Of a DNA stretch of 64,000 bases, positions 1 through 10,752 are shown in pieces. The notes beneath the pieces were generated by a model. It was given only the letters and a program-made list of their open reading frames with translations. It made no database searches and was not told the origin of the DNA. Location of the stretch: positions 2,820,501-2,884,500 of the forward strand of contig JARHVA010000316.1 in NCBI GenBank assembly GCA_037957365.1, written 5' to 3'. Made by a program: the position numbers and the translations under genes. The DNA is from Torreya grandis (lineage: Eukaryota; Streptophyta; Pinopsida; Cupressales; Taxaceae). Position 1 is the stretch's first letter, and every line of letters starts with the position of its first letter.

Positions 1-139
1 AAGACTTTCTACAGCCATGACAAGATCAACGTGAACACACTTGTTAGATTCTAAATGAAAGGAAATTGCAAGGAAGGATTAAGGCCTCAAGAAGTGATAT
101 ACTTCATGATCTTTAGAGCTTGATGAGGGAATCAAAAAG

Positions 140-610
140 GTGTTATTAAACACCAATGATTTCCCTAATTTGTTTGTTCCATGTGTAGGTTTATTTGGGA
201 GATCTCTTGTAAAGGTGGCAAGCAAGAAAGTCATTTGGCATGGCTTAAATGATGAAGAGGGTCACACATCTTCATCTAGCATTATGTTTGGTAATTGTGG
301 TGTGAGCACAAGGAGTTTGGGAGGAAGAGGTGGAGCAAGAACCACCATAAGACTTCATGACCAGCACTATGAGAGATCCACATTCCCATTGGTAAGCATG
401 TCAAAATTTGAATTTAGCCATTTATGTCTATTACCACATGAGAGGGAAAGGTATATGAGGGGGCAGCCCCCTACATGCTTTGGAAGGCACCCCATGCCAA
501 GGATAAGGGAGAAAGGTAAGTGTGTATATGATAATTTTTATGTGTCTCAAAAATCAGACTTCTATATGCAAACACAGCAGGCTTATGAAAGGGAAAACAT
601 GAGAATTTAG
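140..610 (+). CDS. Unidentified 156-codon ORF inside an LTR element cut by the window edge
   Basis: I do not recognise this protein. It is an uninterrupted 156-codon frame lying between the window edge and an LTR at 1748, on the strand of that element. It contains no zinc knuckle, protease, RT, RNase H or integrase motif, so it does not look like retroviral gag-pol. The stretch has a glycine/arginine/serine-rich part (around residues 50-65) and ends with a charged, tyrosine-containing tail. The surrounding 1.7 kb holds phrases such as GGGGCAGCC three times, which suggests captured genomic sequence rather than a retroviral gene. It could also be a chance frame; confidence is low. Confidence 0.2.
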   Translation: MLLNTNDFPNLFVPCVGLFGRSLVKVASKKVIWHGLNDEEGHTSSSSIMFGNCGVSTRSLGGRGGARTTIRLHDQHYERSTFPLVSMSKFEFSHLCLLPHERERYMRGQPPTCFGRHPMPRIREKGKCVYDNFYVSQKSDFYMQTQQAYERENMRI

Positions 611-1166
611 AGTATAAACCAGCACTTAGTGAGAAGGATGAAGATATGTATATATTCTGATTTTATTGCTCAGAAAAATCAGACTTGCAAAAGTGAACTC
701 AGACTTGCATTAGAGGGGAAATTTCTGAGTTTTGTGATATATTCCAGCCCCTAGCACGTTTTGAAAATGCTCATAGTTGGGAACTCTTCATACATGTTAA
801 AGATGGGAGAGCATAAGAAAGGTACAACACCCTCTCATAGTTGAAGGGAAGGTTTTGTTTGACTTACAATGTGTTCTTTATATGCACAAAGCTATCGATA
901 AAACGAAAATCAATGAGAGGATACATGGCACACATAAAAAGGTTCATGCAGGGTGGATTGCATCTACATGACACTCCTATTCAAGGTTTGATTCAAAAGA
1001 AGTTCATTGTTGTTTCTTTTCTCCAAACTTGGGTGAATTTTTGGGGCTTTTGTAAGGCTAGAAAGTCTAATTACAGCCTTCTAATCATTAAGTTCAGCTT
1101 TCAATATGAATAAAAGTATGCATATATCAATTTCAGATTTAGTCAACATGAAAATCCGAGATATAC

Positions 1167-1778
1167 ATGCATGAACAGCTATTTTTAATGAGTATTTGGG
1201 AGTTATTGAGGAGCTTTTGGCGTGTCGCATGCATGCATGGGATGATTGACAAGGGGCAGCCTTTTGGAAGATACATGGGTTGCACAAAGATACCTGTATA
1301 TGGTGAGTGGTATGTCTTTGAAGTCTCACATCATGGCAGGTACTTTGCTGGTTTCTTTTTGCATAGTTGGATAGTGATGACCCGTCATTTGGGAGGTCTT
1401 TGCCCACGAGGCAGCAAGGTAATCATATTCTCTCATGTTTCTTATTGCAACTTTGGGTCACATCACACCCCCTTTGAAGGTATAAGGGAAATCAATTTGC
1501 TTATCTTCCTTTTCGAATTGAAAGGGATAGTTGATTGGGAACATATGGAGCCTTTGGAAGGCTATGAGGGCACTTCTAGCACTTGGGGGCAGCCCCCAAA
1601 GCACAAATACAGCAGTATGAAGAATCCATTTAAGGATTTCTTTCATTGGAAAACAGGTAAAGATGGTCATTGCTTGATAAGGCGTGTTGGAATAACTACT
1701 TGGATTTTGCAATTGCTTGAGGACAAGCAATTTTGGGGGGGGAGAACTGTAATGTCTCCATTTCCACATCATTTATGA
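1167..1778 (+). pseudogene. ORF ending in a chromovirus-like pol tail next to the 3' LTR
   Basis: This 203-codon frame runs into the LTR that begins at 1748. Most of it is unrecognised, but its last codons read QLLEDKQF (1710-1733) followed by G-G-R-T-V-M-S. The autonomous chromovirus in this window ends its chromodomain polyprotein almost identically (QLLENKQF at 52054-52077, then D-G-R-S-V-M-S) directly at its own 3' LTR. The G-rich stretch at about 1734-1747 would be the polypurine tract. I infer that this is the 3' end of an LTR element related to that chromovirus, with the interior replaced by unrecognised sequence. No chromodomain core is visible upstream of the tail. Confidence 0.45.
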
Positions 1779-3213
1779 GCAAGTATTGAAGAATTTTAGT
1801 CTACTTTCCCCATAGACTAAAAGATTCTTTTTGGGGTTTTATTTTATTAATTAATTATAATTCCCCGAATATTGATTTTAATCATTTGCTCATATAAAAC
1901 AATTTTAGTTGATTAATAGAATATTTTATAAAAGTGATTTTTACCACTAAAGTATTTAATAGAAATAATTATTGGATTATTGCCTAAAAGTAATTTTAAT
2001 TACTATTTATTATTTAGACAATTAATTTAATATTATTTTTGGTAAAAAAATAATGTCGGCTTGTAAGTGATCAAGGCAAAAAGAAGATATTCTAAAAGTC
2101 GGCAAGGAAAGTTAAAAAGAAGTATTTGGCCTTCCTAAAGTAGTTCGCCTCTCTCTGAAGGGTACAAATACATGGTGGAGTTCTCCTTTGAAGGGTACAA
2201 ATACATGGTGGAGTTCTCCTTTGAAGGATATGTTGAAAATTGATATTGATTCTTCATGCTTGAAGAAATTATTGAGATGTATGCCCAATAATTGTTTGCA
2301 GGGTTTGAAGCTAATTATTGGACAAAACAGTGTCTTCTGATGCCACCTTTGCAAAGGCGGATTTTATAATTGCCCTACAGTGGGGCAACTTGCTTGGTGA
2401 TTTGTTTGTGTGGATTTCATAAACCATTTGAGGTCCAATTGACCTAGTTTCATTGCTGGAATATATTGATGAATATTGCTTAAGTCTGGCGTTGACTTTC
2501 TATGTGATTTGGCAAGGTTTTCAAAGTCTTTTCGAGTGGATAAATAAATAATAAATTCTAAGTTATTTATAATTTTGCGCAGATTTTAAGAGGGTTTGAC
2601 TTCATAAATTGTGGATTTGTGGCTAATATTTATTGTGTGAATTTCCCAAGTGTGGCGACTTAATTGGGATTGAGGGTTTGATGTTTGAAGGGGTCTAAAA
2701 CCCTAGTTGAAGGGTAAATATTAATTCTGATTTTTATATGCAATTTTGACCTAGGACAACTAGGTTTGAAGTGGTATTTGATCACTTTGAAGACCCAAAA
2801 AAGGCGTTGAATTTGTGTGGATATTTTTGATAATTTATTCATACTTTTTGGCAAAGGTTTGAGTCAGAATTGGTAAATATTCAGTTGTTATTTTATGCAT
2901 AAAATTAAAGATTTTTCAGCGAGGTTAAATTTGATTTTCATCCACATCCAAGGGGTAAAAAGGTACAAAATTTTTATTTTCAGTTCGTGGTTTATTTTGG
3001 ATCATTTTGAGATGATATTTTCTCAAGATAATTGCTGAAAAATTACCTATCTATTTATTGCACATTGGCACCTAGGGTTTGGAAGCAAATTGCATGTTTT
3101 TGAGGCATCTCTTTGAGCTAGGGTTTGCTGATTTTGCTAATTTTAGAATTCAAAATTGTGGTTTTTAGGGGAAACCCTTATTTGATCCTTTGGCCCAAAA
3201 AGAGGACATTACA
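1748..3213 (+). mobile_element. 3' LTR of a TGTAATRTCC-family LTR retrotransposon
   Basis: The segment starts TGTAATGTCTCC and ends GAGGACATTACA, so it has TG...CA ends and the same first and last bases as the other LTRs of this kind here (46556, 52092, 36104, 19824). It directly follows a polypurine run and a chromovirus-like pol tail, which makes it a 3' LTR on the plus strand. Length is 1466 bp. The partner 5' LTR lies outside the window, so the 5-bp target duplication (AATAT would follow) cannot be checked. The body is AT-rich and contains a 33-bp tandem repeat. Confidence 0.6.
2157..2226. repeat. 33-bp tandem repeat in the LTR
   Basis: A 33-bp unit beginning GAAGGGTACAAATACATG is present twice in direct succession (2157-2189 and 2190-2222), followed by the start of a third unit (GAAGG). 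It lies in the first third of the 1748-3213 LTR, where plant LTRs commonly carry tandem enhancer-like repeats. The regulatory role is inference; the repeat itself is directly visible. Confidence 0.85.
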
Positions 3214-3284
3214 AATATGTTCATAGAAATATCACTTGTGTAAGGAATTTCGAAAATGAAATAAGTTTTCACAATTTCAAAACA

Positions 3285-4680
3285 ATGGAAAAGAAATTGT
3301 CATACAATGGTCATGGAAAAACTAAGGCCGTGTTGGGAAGCAATCACAGGGAGTGCCATACTTTGAAAACTATTGGACCAATTATAATGACGAGGCACAA
3401 GTTCAAAGAAGGGACTATTATCGTATTTCCCTTGAGAAAATTAAGGAATTGGCCATTGTCAAAATGCCTTGCCGAGTAACTAATACTAAAGATGACATTG
3501 AGTCACTTTTGTATATGCAAATGAATATTTTCTTAGCCATTGCCCCAAGTAACATGGTCAAAACCTGAGGAAACATCTATTGAGGTCAAAACTAAAGGAG
3601 TAATCAAGAAGACTCTTTTATGGTTCAAAAAGTCAATTGATGAATGTATGAAAAAAGTTTCCTCTGGTGAACGTTTTGATCAACATAGAATTCGCTCTTC
3701 TTTGAGTCAATCTGATTTTGTATGGCAAAAGGTGGAGTTTTCCCTCAAGTTTCTCTAAGTGTTTCTGAAAATTTAGCCAGTGTTGGTCGTGATGATGGAG
3801 AAGACCCACATAAAAGAAAGAAGATTGATACACCTTGCAATGGAAATAATGTTTGAGCCAAAAGGTACAAGATTGTTCCACCTGCACCACCTCCAAACCC
3901 TGTTCAATCAACCCAAGTTGTGAATCATGGTCCCCTTGCTAATGAAATGTAAGTTTAGTTATGAAGTATTTGATTCTGGTGTTTTAATTAATAATACCAC
4001 ACAACAGTATTTGTCTGACTCTGCGATGTCACAACAAAATTCTACACGTGTCTCTAAATTCCCAACTTTCTTGGGAAATGTTGACCAAGGTGTGTCAGAA
4101 ATATAAGATGTCACTCCCCAAAATATTGCCCCCTACGATGCAGTTTGTCACCACTCTCGTTACTCCTCATCCTGTACTTTAATTTCTTCCTACCAATTCG
4201 TTACTTGTCCCTCAACCACCTTCTCCTACAACCCCTCAATGGGTTGAAGTTTGAACAAATGGTCAGTCGAAAGAAAGAGGTTGCAAAAGTTGTAGCCCTT
4301 GATTTCAGCACCATTTCCTCTTTGATCAAACCAAAGCAACCAAATAAGACGGAAATTCAAAGCGCCATCTACATGGATGAGCAAGGTCTAATGTAGGCAG
4401 AAACAACCACCCTTTCGGTTAACAAAAATAAAGGAGAACTGTTGTCAACTAATAATGTAATTCAGCATGTGGATCTAGGCATGCCTAATCAACAAAGACA
4501 ATCAAAAAATTGAAAGTTATGATGGATTCCACTATGAAAAAGGTTAGAAAAGGATGAATAATAGCAAGTAAATTTGAAGGATCAAGTGCAAAAGCTTGGA
4601 GCATATATTCAACATCTCCTTGATCTTGATAATACACAACCCCAACAATCTGTTCAACAAATTTCTGAAATATATGCTTA
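3285..4680 (+). pseudogene. Degraded unidentified coding region, left half
   Basis: Several overlapping frames with protein-like composition run on the plus strand: for example a segment with V-P-Y-F-E-N-Y-W-T-N-Y around 3350, and a Lys/Glu-rich segment at 3540-3758. They are joined by frameshifts and stops. I cannot assign a family. The frame reaches the point where a (TTTC)n-tailed LINE and then the large gypsy element inserted; similar sequence with helical, charged composition resumes near 23430 on the far side. I therefore treat 3285-4680 and about 23430-24290 as parts of one older gene or element. It could be an old gag-like or transposase gene. Confidence 0.3.
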
Positions 4681-4693
4681 GAAAGAAAGAAAA

Positions 4694-5710
4694 TGTTGGG
4701 TTCTTTTAATTAGTTCTACTTCAGCACTGAAGCTTCTCCCCAACAAGCTAGTGCGTTGGCCCTATCACGTGAGAGGTAAGTCTCGCGCATTCACCCGAAG
4801 CGCGCAGTGAAACACCGGTTCCCAAAGGCTTTGAAGCACAATGTTGTATGTTTGTTCATCTTTCGTAACACAAGTCTCAAAAGGTTATTCAACACCATAA
4901 ATATACTACTATTATCCTTATTGTCCCAAATATAACTAACAATATAACTAAGATTACCATTACTAACAGTAATGATAAAAGAAAAAGATAATCATGACTT
5001 AGAAACAAACCATATCCATCACCCAACACTTAGAATATTTCATGACTTATCACACGATACGGTAAACACTGGCTTTTCATTAGTTGCTTGACAAATTACA
5101 AGACAGATCGCTATATCTATTCTCCAAGAGCCCATCATCCAAATGATTACAACATAGGTTTTTATAATTGTTTTGCCCTAACCAAGTGTCATAATTCTAA
5201 CTGATATGAACAGATGGCACACAAACTCCCAACAAACTGAGAGTCATGGCTCTTACAATTAGTTATTCCTGTAGACTCGGGTCTCTGCGCCCCTAGATCC
5301 TCGTTTTATGCTATATCCTGGCGGCCAAGTGTTCCATTCCTCATGGGCTGGTACAAAACCTCCAATCAATGGGGTCGAAGTGTCCCATTTGAAATGTTCT
5401 TTTAACTGCTCTCGCGTCCCTCGCGCTCTGCTTTCCACGCGCTCTCCTAGTCTTCCGCTTTTGTTCAGAGCCCTTTGTTCTCAGGTCCCTCATGACACGT
5501 TCCCTTTTGACTGGGTCCTCTTGCGTTGAGTCTCCTGCACCATTGTCCTTCGGCGCCCATCACCTTCCGCACTTGTCAACTACGCGACATGGTCCTCCCG
5601 CACCATGGTCCTACCTTGTCGTGCTGGTACTTGTGTCAAAATGGACAACGGTCCCTCCGCGTTGTGCGCCAAAAATGGAACTATACTTATTCAAATTTTA
5701 GGGGTCAACA
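4694..5710 (-). repeat. 3' LTR of the large gypsy element
   Basis: On the plus strand this reads TGTTGGGTTC...GTCAACA, 1017 bp, matching 22241-23239 along its whole length. It is the 3' LTR because the element runs on the minus strand and the purine-rich tract lies at 5711-5722. It holds the shared LTR sequence with small substitutions, many of them CG to TG or CA relative to the partner, as expected from methylated-cytosine decay. Confidence 0.88.
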
Positions 5711-5722
5711 TCACCCCACACT
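5711..5722 (-). other. Polypurine tract of the large gypsy element
   Basis: The minus strand reads AGTGTGGGGTGA immediately before the 3' LTR. This position and G/A richness fit the plus-strand primer of an LTR retrotransposon. The tract contains two pyrimidines, so it may be slightly decayed. Confidence 0.6.
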
Positions 5723-5743
5723 ATGCCCTTAGTCCATCCCGGA

Positions 5744-7192
5744 CTAAGCCACGCTAGCGTCCTCCAAAAATTTTGGCCCCTTCTGCTCAATTTCCTTCTT
5801 CAGGTCGTCCCAATGGGACAATGCGTCGAGGACTTTGGCAGATATTCTTTCAATGGCCTCTTTTGATTTTTTCAGCTCCTCGAGCTGAGTTGGAGTGTCG
5901 ATCTTTTTCATCTGCTCATCCAAGGTTGCCTTGGCTTCCTTCTGGATGTCTTCTAATTCAAAGACCTCCTTTTCAACCTATCCTCGGAGTATGGCAAAAC
6001 TTGCATTTATTTGTTGACGATGGTTATTAATGGCGTCTTCCATCGTTTCAACGTCCTTGAATGCTTTCGCGCACTCGACGCAGTCTTTTATTAAAAGGGC
6101 AGCATCAACCGCTTGCTGCCTCAAGACCTCCTCATCGTGGAGTTGGGCCTCCACTATTTTATTCGGACGCGCTAGGTGTACAAAAATGCCATCCAAAATG
6201 GGGATAATCTCCCCAACTCTCTCCAAGGTGCTCTTGCAAATGTCTACTGTCGTGGTGAACTGTTCCATCATCTCTTTCCCCTCATCTCTTGCCTCGGGGC
6301 GCTCCTTGTGTTTCTTGAGCAAAAGTTCCACCAGGGTCTCTAATTTCCCGATGGCATCCCCGTCTAGTGGTACGCCATCTGCAAGTGCAGGTTCCTCTTT
6401 TAAAATTGTTTTGCAAAGGTTTAAAACCCTTACCTTAGACTCGGTGGCCTCTTGGATTTGTTGCTTCAAGGAGGCCACTTCCTCGGCGAGCGCTTCCTTT
6501 TCTGCAACTGCTTTATTGTACATCTTTATGACCCTGGCATGCTTTCTCTCTGCAGTGCACGCATCAAAATCCGACAAAATGTTCTGGCGCATTGTTTCCA
6601 TGTCGAGTTTCAAAAATGCGGCACTTGCCATTATTGGAGTGAGCCTCTGAGGATCAATTTTCATGAGGTCTGGTAGTCCTAAAGCATCTGGGCCAGAAAA
6701 AATGCAATCTAAAGCAATATCAAATTGGGGCTCCTCACTGTACATCTCCAGAAGGAAGGACACCTACTTATTTGTTTATGGGGTCGCATCCTTGGAGTGG
6801 AAGTGTGACCAAAGATAGAGGTCCCTGTCCTCTATGCCGAACTGGTAACGTTCGCGCGCAGTGGACAACTCTCTTTGTTCTTGTTCTTCTTCAGTTGGCC
6901 CCTTCCTCCTTTCTGGGTCTTGTTCAAGCTCATCCTCTTGATGGCTTCCTGAGGCCCTCTCACTTGCTCCCACTCCATCAATATCAAGTTGATCACTGGA
7001 TGGGGCCTCCTGTACTGGGGATGGAGTCTTCCCAAAGTCCGATCCCGAACTATGAATCTGTACCTGAGAGGGGTCTCGTTGGGGCGCTCACCTTAGAGGC
7101 TGTTGTGGGGTTGACCCTGTAGCAGTCCTTGGAGATGGTGGAGGCGAAGGTGGTTATGGAGGTGAAGGTGGGGGAGTTCGCTGAGGAGATGA
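5744..7192 (-). pseudogene. Extra 3' ORF of the gypsy element, C-terminal coiled-coil half
   Basis: The minus strand carries one long frame ending at a TAG at 5744-5746. It contains in-frame stops at 5978-5980, 6764-6766 and 6776-6778, and two more in the proline-rich part between 7085 and 7170. From its upstream end it encodes a proline/serine-rich segment, an acidic Glu/Gln-rich segment (about 6780-6973), then a long helical region full of heptad-like Leu/Glu/Lys (about 5750-6750) that I read as a coiled coil. It is the continuation of 10753-12133, interrupted by the nested element at 7193. It lies between integrase and the 3' LTR, where Tat/Athila-type elements can carry an additional gene. 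The function is not known to me. Confidence 0.6.
7188..7192. repeat. Target-site duplication of the nested GAG-only element (left)
   Basis: GATGA precedes the left LTR and AATGA follows the right LTR (10753-10757): four of five bases match, as expected for a 5-bp LTR-element duplication with one later substitution. Confidence 0.65.
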
Positions 7193-8053
7193 TGTTAAGC
7201 ACAGGCTTATACTGAGAGGGGGGGTGAATTAGTATAACATAATCTTTTAATCTTTTCAAATTTAATCAATTGCAACAACCATAAACATTCAAGATCTAGC
7301 AATTAATAACACGAGAACACAAGATTTACATAGAAACCCTTTCGAGAGAAAACCATGGCAAAATATTGATTTTATATATATATAACTCTTTTACAATGTT
7401 TGCAAGCACCAACCTACTGGAGACACCAATCCCCAAACCAAGCACCAACTCAGTCAATTTATGAGCACCCACCCACTGGAGACAACGATCCCCTTTTGCC
7501 AAGCACCAACCCGGACAATTCGTGAGCACCGACCCACAAGAGCACCAACCCCTAGACTATGAGACACCGACCCCAAGCCAAATTGATTCCACCGTCTGTG
7601 ATTGCTTCTTCAATCAAATGATGGCTTTGCTTCTCTTACACTCACTGATTTTCTTATATACTTTCTGCTCTCCTCTCTTTCGCAATTCTCAAATGATATT
7701 CTTCATTAATATAAATCTACCCTTCACACTTCTTTTCTTAAGAGATATTCTATTTCATTTTCTGCTCTTCTCTTCTCTTCCTTCTCTCTCACACTTATAT
7801 GATCTTCAATCAAATCAAATGCTTGTAATACTTCCACATCTCTTCTCCCTTATATAGCATTTAAAGGATGTGTCCGATCCAAGAGGTACCTCCTCATCAA
7901 GAGATGTGACCATTGACATTTTCATTAACATTTTCGTCGACATTTTCGTTCACTTTTGTCGACATTTCCGTTCACTTCAGGCAACAATTCCGTTTGACAA
8001 TTCCATTCATATCCATTACAATTCCTTTGACATCAATGACAATTATTCCAACA
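7193..8053 (-). repeat. 3' LTR of the nested GAG-only element
   Basis: Plus-strand ends are TGTTAAGCAC and ATTCCAACA; the copy at 9867-10752 matches throughout. The 861 bp contain a run of CATTTTCG/CATTTCCG-type short degenerate repeats near 7905-8010 and a TATA-like box at 7849-7858 on the minus strand. Confidence 0.9.
7849..7858 (-). promoter_or_regulatory. TATA-like box in the GAG-element LTR
   Basis: The minus strand reads GCTATATAAG, followed by GGAGAAGAGATGTGG. The same motif is in the partner LTR (10526-10535) and in both LTRs of the 36104-39746 element (about 36355 and 39460), although those elements differ elsewhere. Conservation of this block across elements supports a promoter role; the start site is not determined. 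Confidence 0.5.
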
Positions 8054-8066
8054 ATCTCCCCCCTTG
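8054..8066 (-). other. Polypurine tract of the nested GAG-only element
   Basis: The minus strand reads CAAGGGGGGAGAT directly before the 3' LTR, a purine run in the expected position for plus-strand priming. Confidence 0.8.
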
Positions 8067-8816
8067 TCATTGATGTCAATCCCCATGAATTAGTATATGA
8101 ACTCCCCCTTGCTGTGGTTCTCATTTTTTGCTCCCCCTATCTTTTCTCTCTCCCCCTTTGACATCAATGGCAAAGGGTTATACAAACTCTCACAAGCTCA
8201 TCCATATATAGCCTTCTTGATCTTTGGACCTGACAAACTGCTCACAGAGCTACTCCTTGACTCATCTCACACAACAAACAAGTCCATACTTCACATTCTT
8301 CTCAAGGGACCTGAGTTAGCTCCCCCTAACTCCATGCTCCTCCTAATCACACCACTTGAAGCCACAAACCAAAAGATAGCAACCAAAACATGCACAACTT
8401 CTCACAAGATTGGCATACCTTGTTTGAATACACCTTCACCCTTGCATAAGCTGCCAACTTCATACAAATGTCTGAACTTCTTGGACCCAAGAGACCTCTT
8501 TCAAAGATCAATACACCTTCTCATATGAAGCTCACCACTACTACTGATCTGAACATCAAGAACATGCTCAAAGCAACTAGACTTACCTGAATCCATGCTC
8601 ACAAGAGCTCTGAAGACACTACACCATATCAAGCTACCTCAAACTTGTATACAAACTGATCTATCAACTCACCTTCATGACTTTCTTGTTATGCAACACA
8701 GCCACCAAGCATCCACCATGCTTCCTCTTTCTATAAAGTGTCTCCTTGAAAACTAGAAGAGAGACTCCACACAAAGGGTCCTAGAACAAAGTGAACCTAG
8801 GAGATGCCCACATCTC
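8067..8816 (-). other. Interior of the nested element with no coding capacity
   Basis: About 750 bases between the GAG-like stop codon and the polypurine tract. No pol motif was found on the minus strand, and the plus-strand frame at 8097-8528 is an antisense artefact of pyrimidine-rich sequence. It may be a deleted pol remnant or an untranslated region. Confidence 0.5.
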
Positions 8817-9770
8817 CTATGTTACTTCTTTGATCCTCTTGCATCCATAAGACTGATTTCTTTCTCTTAGAATCCATTTAGGCATGTCTAACTTCTTTGA
8901 ATCACTAACCTCAACATCCATGATGTTGTTCATCTTCTCAACTCTTGCAACTGTCTTACCTTCCAACACACTATCATTAAAAACTAATAATAGGGAATCT
9001 TGACAAGGCTCATGCTCATCTGTAACAAGAGATTTTCTTTGATCTACAGGGTGCTTAGGACTAGTATTCACTGTTTTTTCTACAACACCTAATAACAAGA
9101 GTTCCACACAGTCCTTCCTATCTGATTCTTTCTCTTCTGTAGAAAGTAATCCATTCTCACTCTTAGACTCAATCTGATCAACCTTTACTGTCTTCGGTCT
9201 CCAAACCTGAGTTTGGCCCTTCTCATACCTTCTAGGGGCTCTATAGCCTTTGACATACCTTGAGGATCTCTTTACTCCATTTGGACATAATTTACCAATA
9301 TGGCCAACTTTATGACAACAAAAGCAAGCAACATTTCTCATACCTTTTGCTTGAAGATGACTGAGATCTCCCTTTGATTGATTGCTTCTCTTCAAACAGT
9401 CTCTTGCCCTATGACCAACATGATGACAAAAAAAACAATGGCCATGAAAAGAATTGGAAAACCTAAAGGCATTGGGCTGCCTGATTGGCTTCTTCAATTT
9501 ACCCTTCAAACTTGCATCCTTCTTCTCTTGGACTGATATCTCATGATCTTTCTTAACCTTGACTATGAGCCTCTCATGCTTATCCTTCAAAGAACCTAAC
9601 TCAGCCTTCAACTGATCAAACTCGTCTTCTCTTGATCTCAAACTTGAATATGCAACCTCTAGCTGATTCTTAACATCCTGAATAGACATCTTATCTTCTT
9701 TTGCTTCTAAAGCCAACTTAGACTCCAAGATACATACTTGCTCCTCAAGAGCCTTGACCATAGATTTCAA
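8817..9770 (-). CDS. GAG-like coiled-coil protein with two zinc knuckles
   Basis: This uninterrupted 317-codon frame is the only gene of the nested LTR element. Residues 1-90 are strongly helical and charged, with Leu at heptad-like spacing, and read as a coiled coil. Residues about 114-128 (C-F-F-C-HHVG-H-RARD-C) and 146-159 (C-F-C-C-HKVG-H-IGKL-C) are two CX2CX4HX4C knuckles, the RNA-binding signature of retrotransposon nucleocapsid. A basic region follows, then an acidic, serine-rich C-terminus. The classical Copia gag capsid domain was not recognised upstream, so it may be a shortened GAG. The start at 9770 is the first Met; the same frame is open upstream for about 15 codons with no other Met. 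The intact frame contrasts with its decayed surroundings. Confidence 0.75.
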   Translation of the reverse strand: MKSMVKALEEQVCILESKLALEAKEDKMSIQDVKNQLEVAYSSLRSREDEFDQLKAELGSLKDKHERLIVKVKKDHEISVQEKKDASLKGKLKKPIRQPNAFRFSNSFHGHCFFCHHVGHRARDCLKRSNQSKGDLSHLQAKGMRNVACFCCHKVGHIGKLCPNGVKRSSRYVKGYRAPRRYEKGQTQVWRPKTVKVDQIESKSENGLLSTEEKESDRKDCVELLLLGVVEKTVNTSPKHPVDQRKSLVTDEHEPCQDSLLLVFNDSVLEGKTVARVEKMNNIMDVEVSDSKKLDMPKWILRERNQSYGCKRIKEVT

Positions 9771-9850
9771 CTCTTGATTCTCCTTAGTTGCTTGGCCATC
9801 TTGTGCTTCAAAGAATCTCCTTTAGGCTTGTTAGGCCTACTCCAAAGGAC

Positions 9851-9863
9851 TTGCTCTGATACC
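9851..9863 (-). other. Primer binding site (initiator tRNA-Met type)
   Basis: The minus strand reads GGTATCAGAGCAA a few bases inside the 5' LTR, matching 11 of the 12 bases of the plant iMet primer-binding consensus TGGTATCAGAGC. Confidence 0.85.
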
Positions 9864-9866
9864 GAT

Positions 9867-10752
9867 TGTTAAGCACACGCTTATACTGAGAGGGGGGGTG
9901 AATCAGTATAATATAATTTTTTAATCTTTTCAAATTTAATCAACCACAACAACCATAAACATTCAAGATCTAGCAATTAATAACACAAGAGAATGCAGGA
10001 TTTATGTGGAAACCCTTTTAGGAGAAAACCATGGAAAAATATTACTTTTATATATATAACTCTTTTACAATGTTTGCAAGCACAAACCTACTGGAGACAC
10101 CAATCCCCAAATCAAGCACCAACTCAGTTAATTTGTGAGCACCCACCCACTGGAGAAACCGATCCCCTTCGCAAAGCACCAACCCGGCCAATTCGTGAGC
10201 ACCGACCCACAAGAGCACCACCCCCTAGACTATGAGGCACCAACCCCAAGACAAATCGATTCCACCGTCTGTGATTGCTTCTTCGATCGAATGATGGCTT
10301 TGTTTCTCTTATACTTTCTCACTAATTTTCTTATATACTTTCTGCTCTCCTCTCTTTCACAATTCTCAAATGATGTTTTTCATTAAAATAAATCTACCCT
10401 TCACACTTCTTTTCTTAAGAGATATTCTATTTCATTTTTTGCTCTGCTCTTTTCTTCCTTCTCTCTCAAACTTATATGATTTTCAATCAAATCGAATGCT
10501 TGTAATACTTCCACATCTCTTCTCCCTTATATAGCCTTTAAAGGATGTGTCCCATCCAAGAAGTACCTCCTCACCAAGAGATGTGACCGTTGACATTTCT
10601 GTCGACATTTCCGTTAACATTTTCATTCACTTTTGTCAACATTTCCATTCACTTCCGGCAACAATTCCGTTCACTTCTGGCAATAATTCCATTTGATATT
10701 TCCGTTCACATCCGTTACAATTCCTTTGACATCAATGACAATTATTCCAACA
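9867..10752 (-). repeat. 5' LTR of the nested GAG-only element
   Basis: This 886-bp partner of 7193-8053 has the same terminal TGTTAAGCAC and ATTCCAACA on the plus strand. It differs by scattered substitutions and by an extra short CATTTCCG-like segment near 10660-10700 that accounts for most of the length difference. Confidence 0.9.

Larger units (their letters stand above)
7193..10752 (-). mobile_element. Complete non-autonomous LTR element encoding only a GAG-like protein (TR-GAG type)
   Basis: Two LTRs (7193-8053 and 9867-10752) flank a 1.8 kb interior on the minus strand. The interior has a PBS matching initiator-tRNA-Met (GGTATCAGAGC), one zinc-knuckle protein gene and a polypurine tract, but no protease, integrase, RT or RNase H. 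Such elements are described as terminal-repeat retrotransposons with a GAG domain. It would need pol proteins from a relative in trans. It is inserted in the extra 3' ORF of the large gypsy element, with a nearly perfect 5-bp duplication, so it is younger than its host. Confidence 0.85.

Noticed and set aside
4689..4693. GAAAA as a 5-bp target duplication of the giant gypsy element
   Set aside because: The other side reads AAAAT; only AAAA is shared and the site is an A-rich LINE tail, so the match carries little information.
6030..6650. 206-codon plus-strand ORF
   Set aside because: It is antisense to the coiled-coil part of the extra gypsy ORF; the codon pattern and domain composition support the minus strand.
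8097..8528. 143-codon plus-strand ORF in the nested element
   Set aside because: It lies in pyrimidine-rich, untranslated sequence of a minus-strand element and matches no domain.
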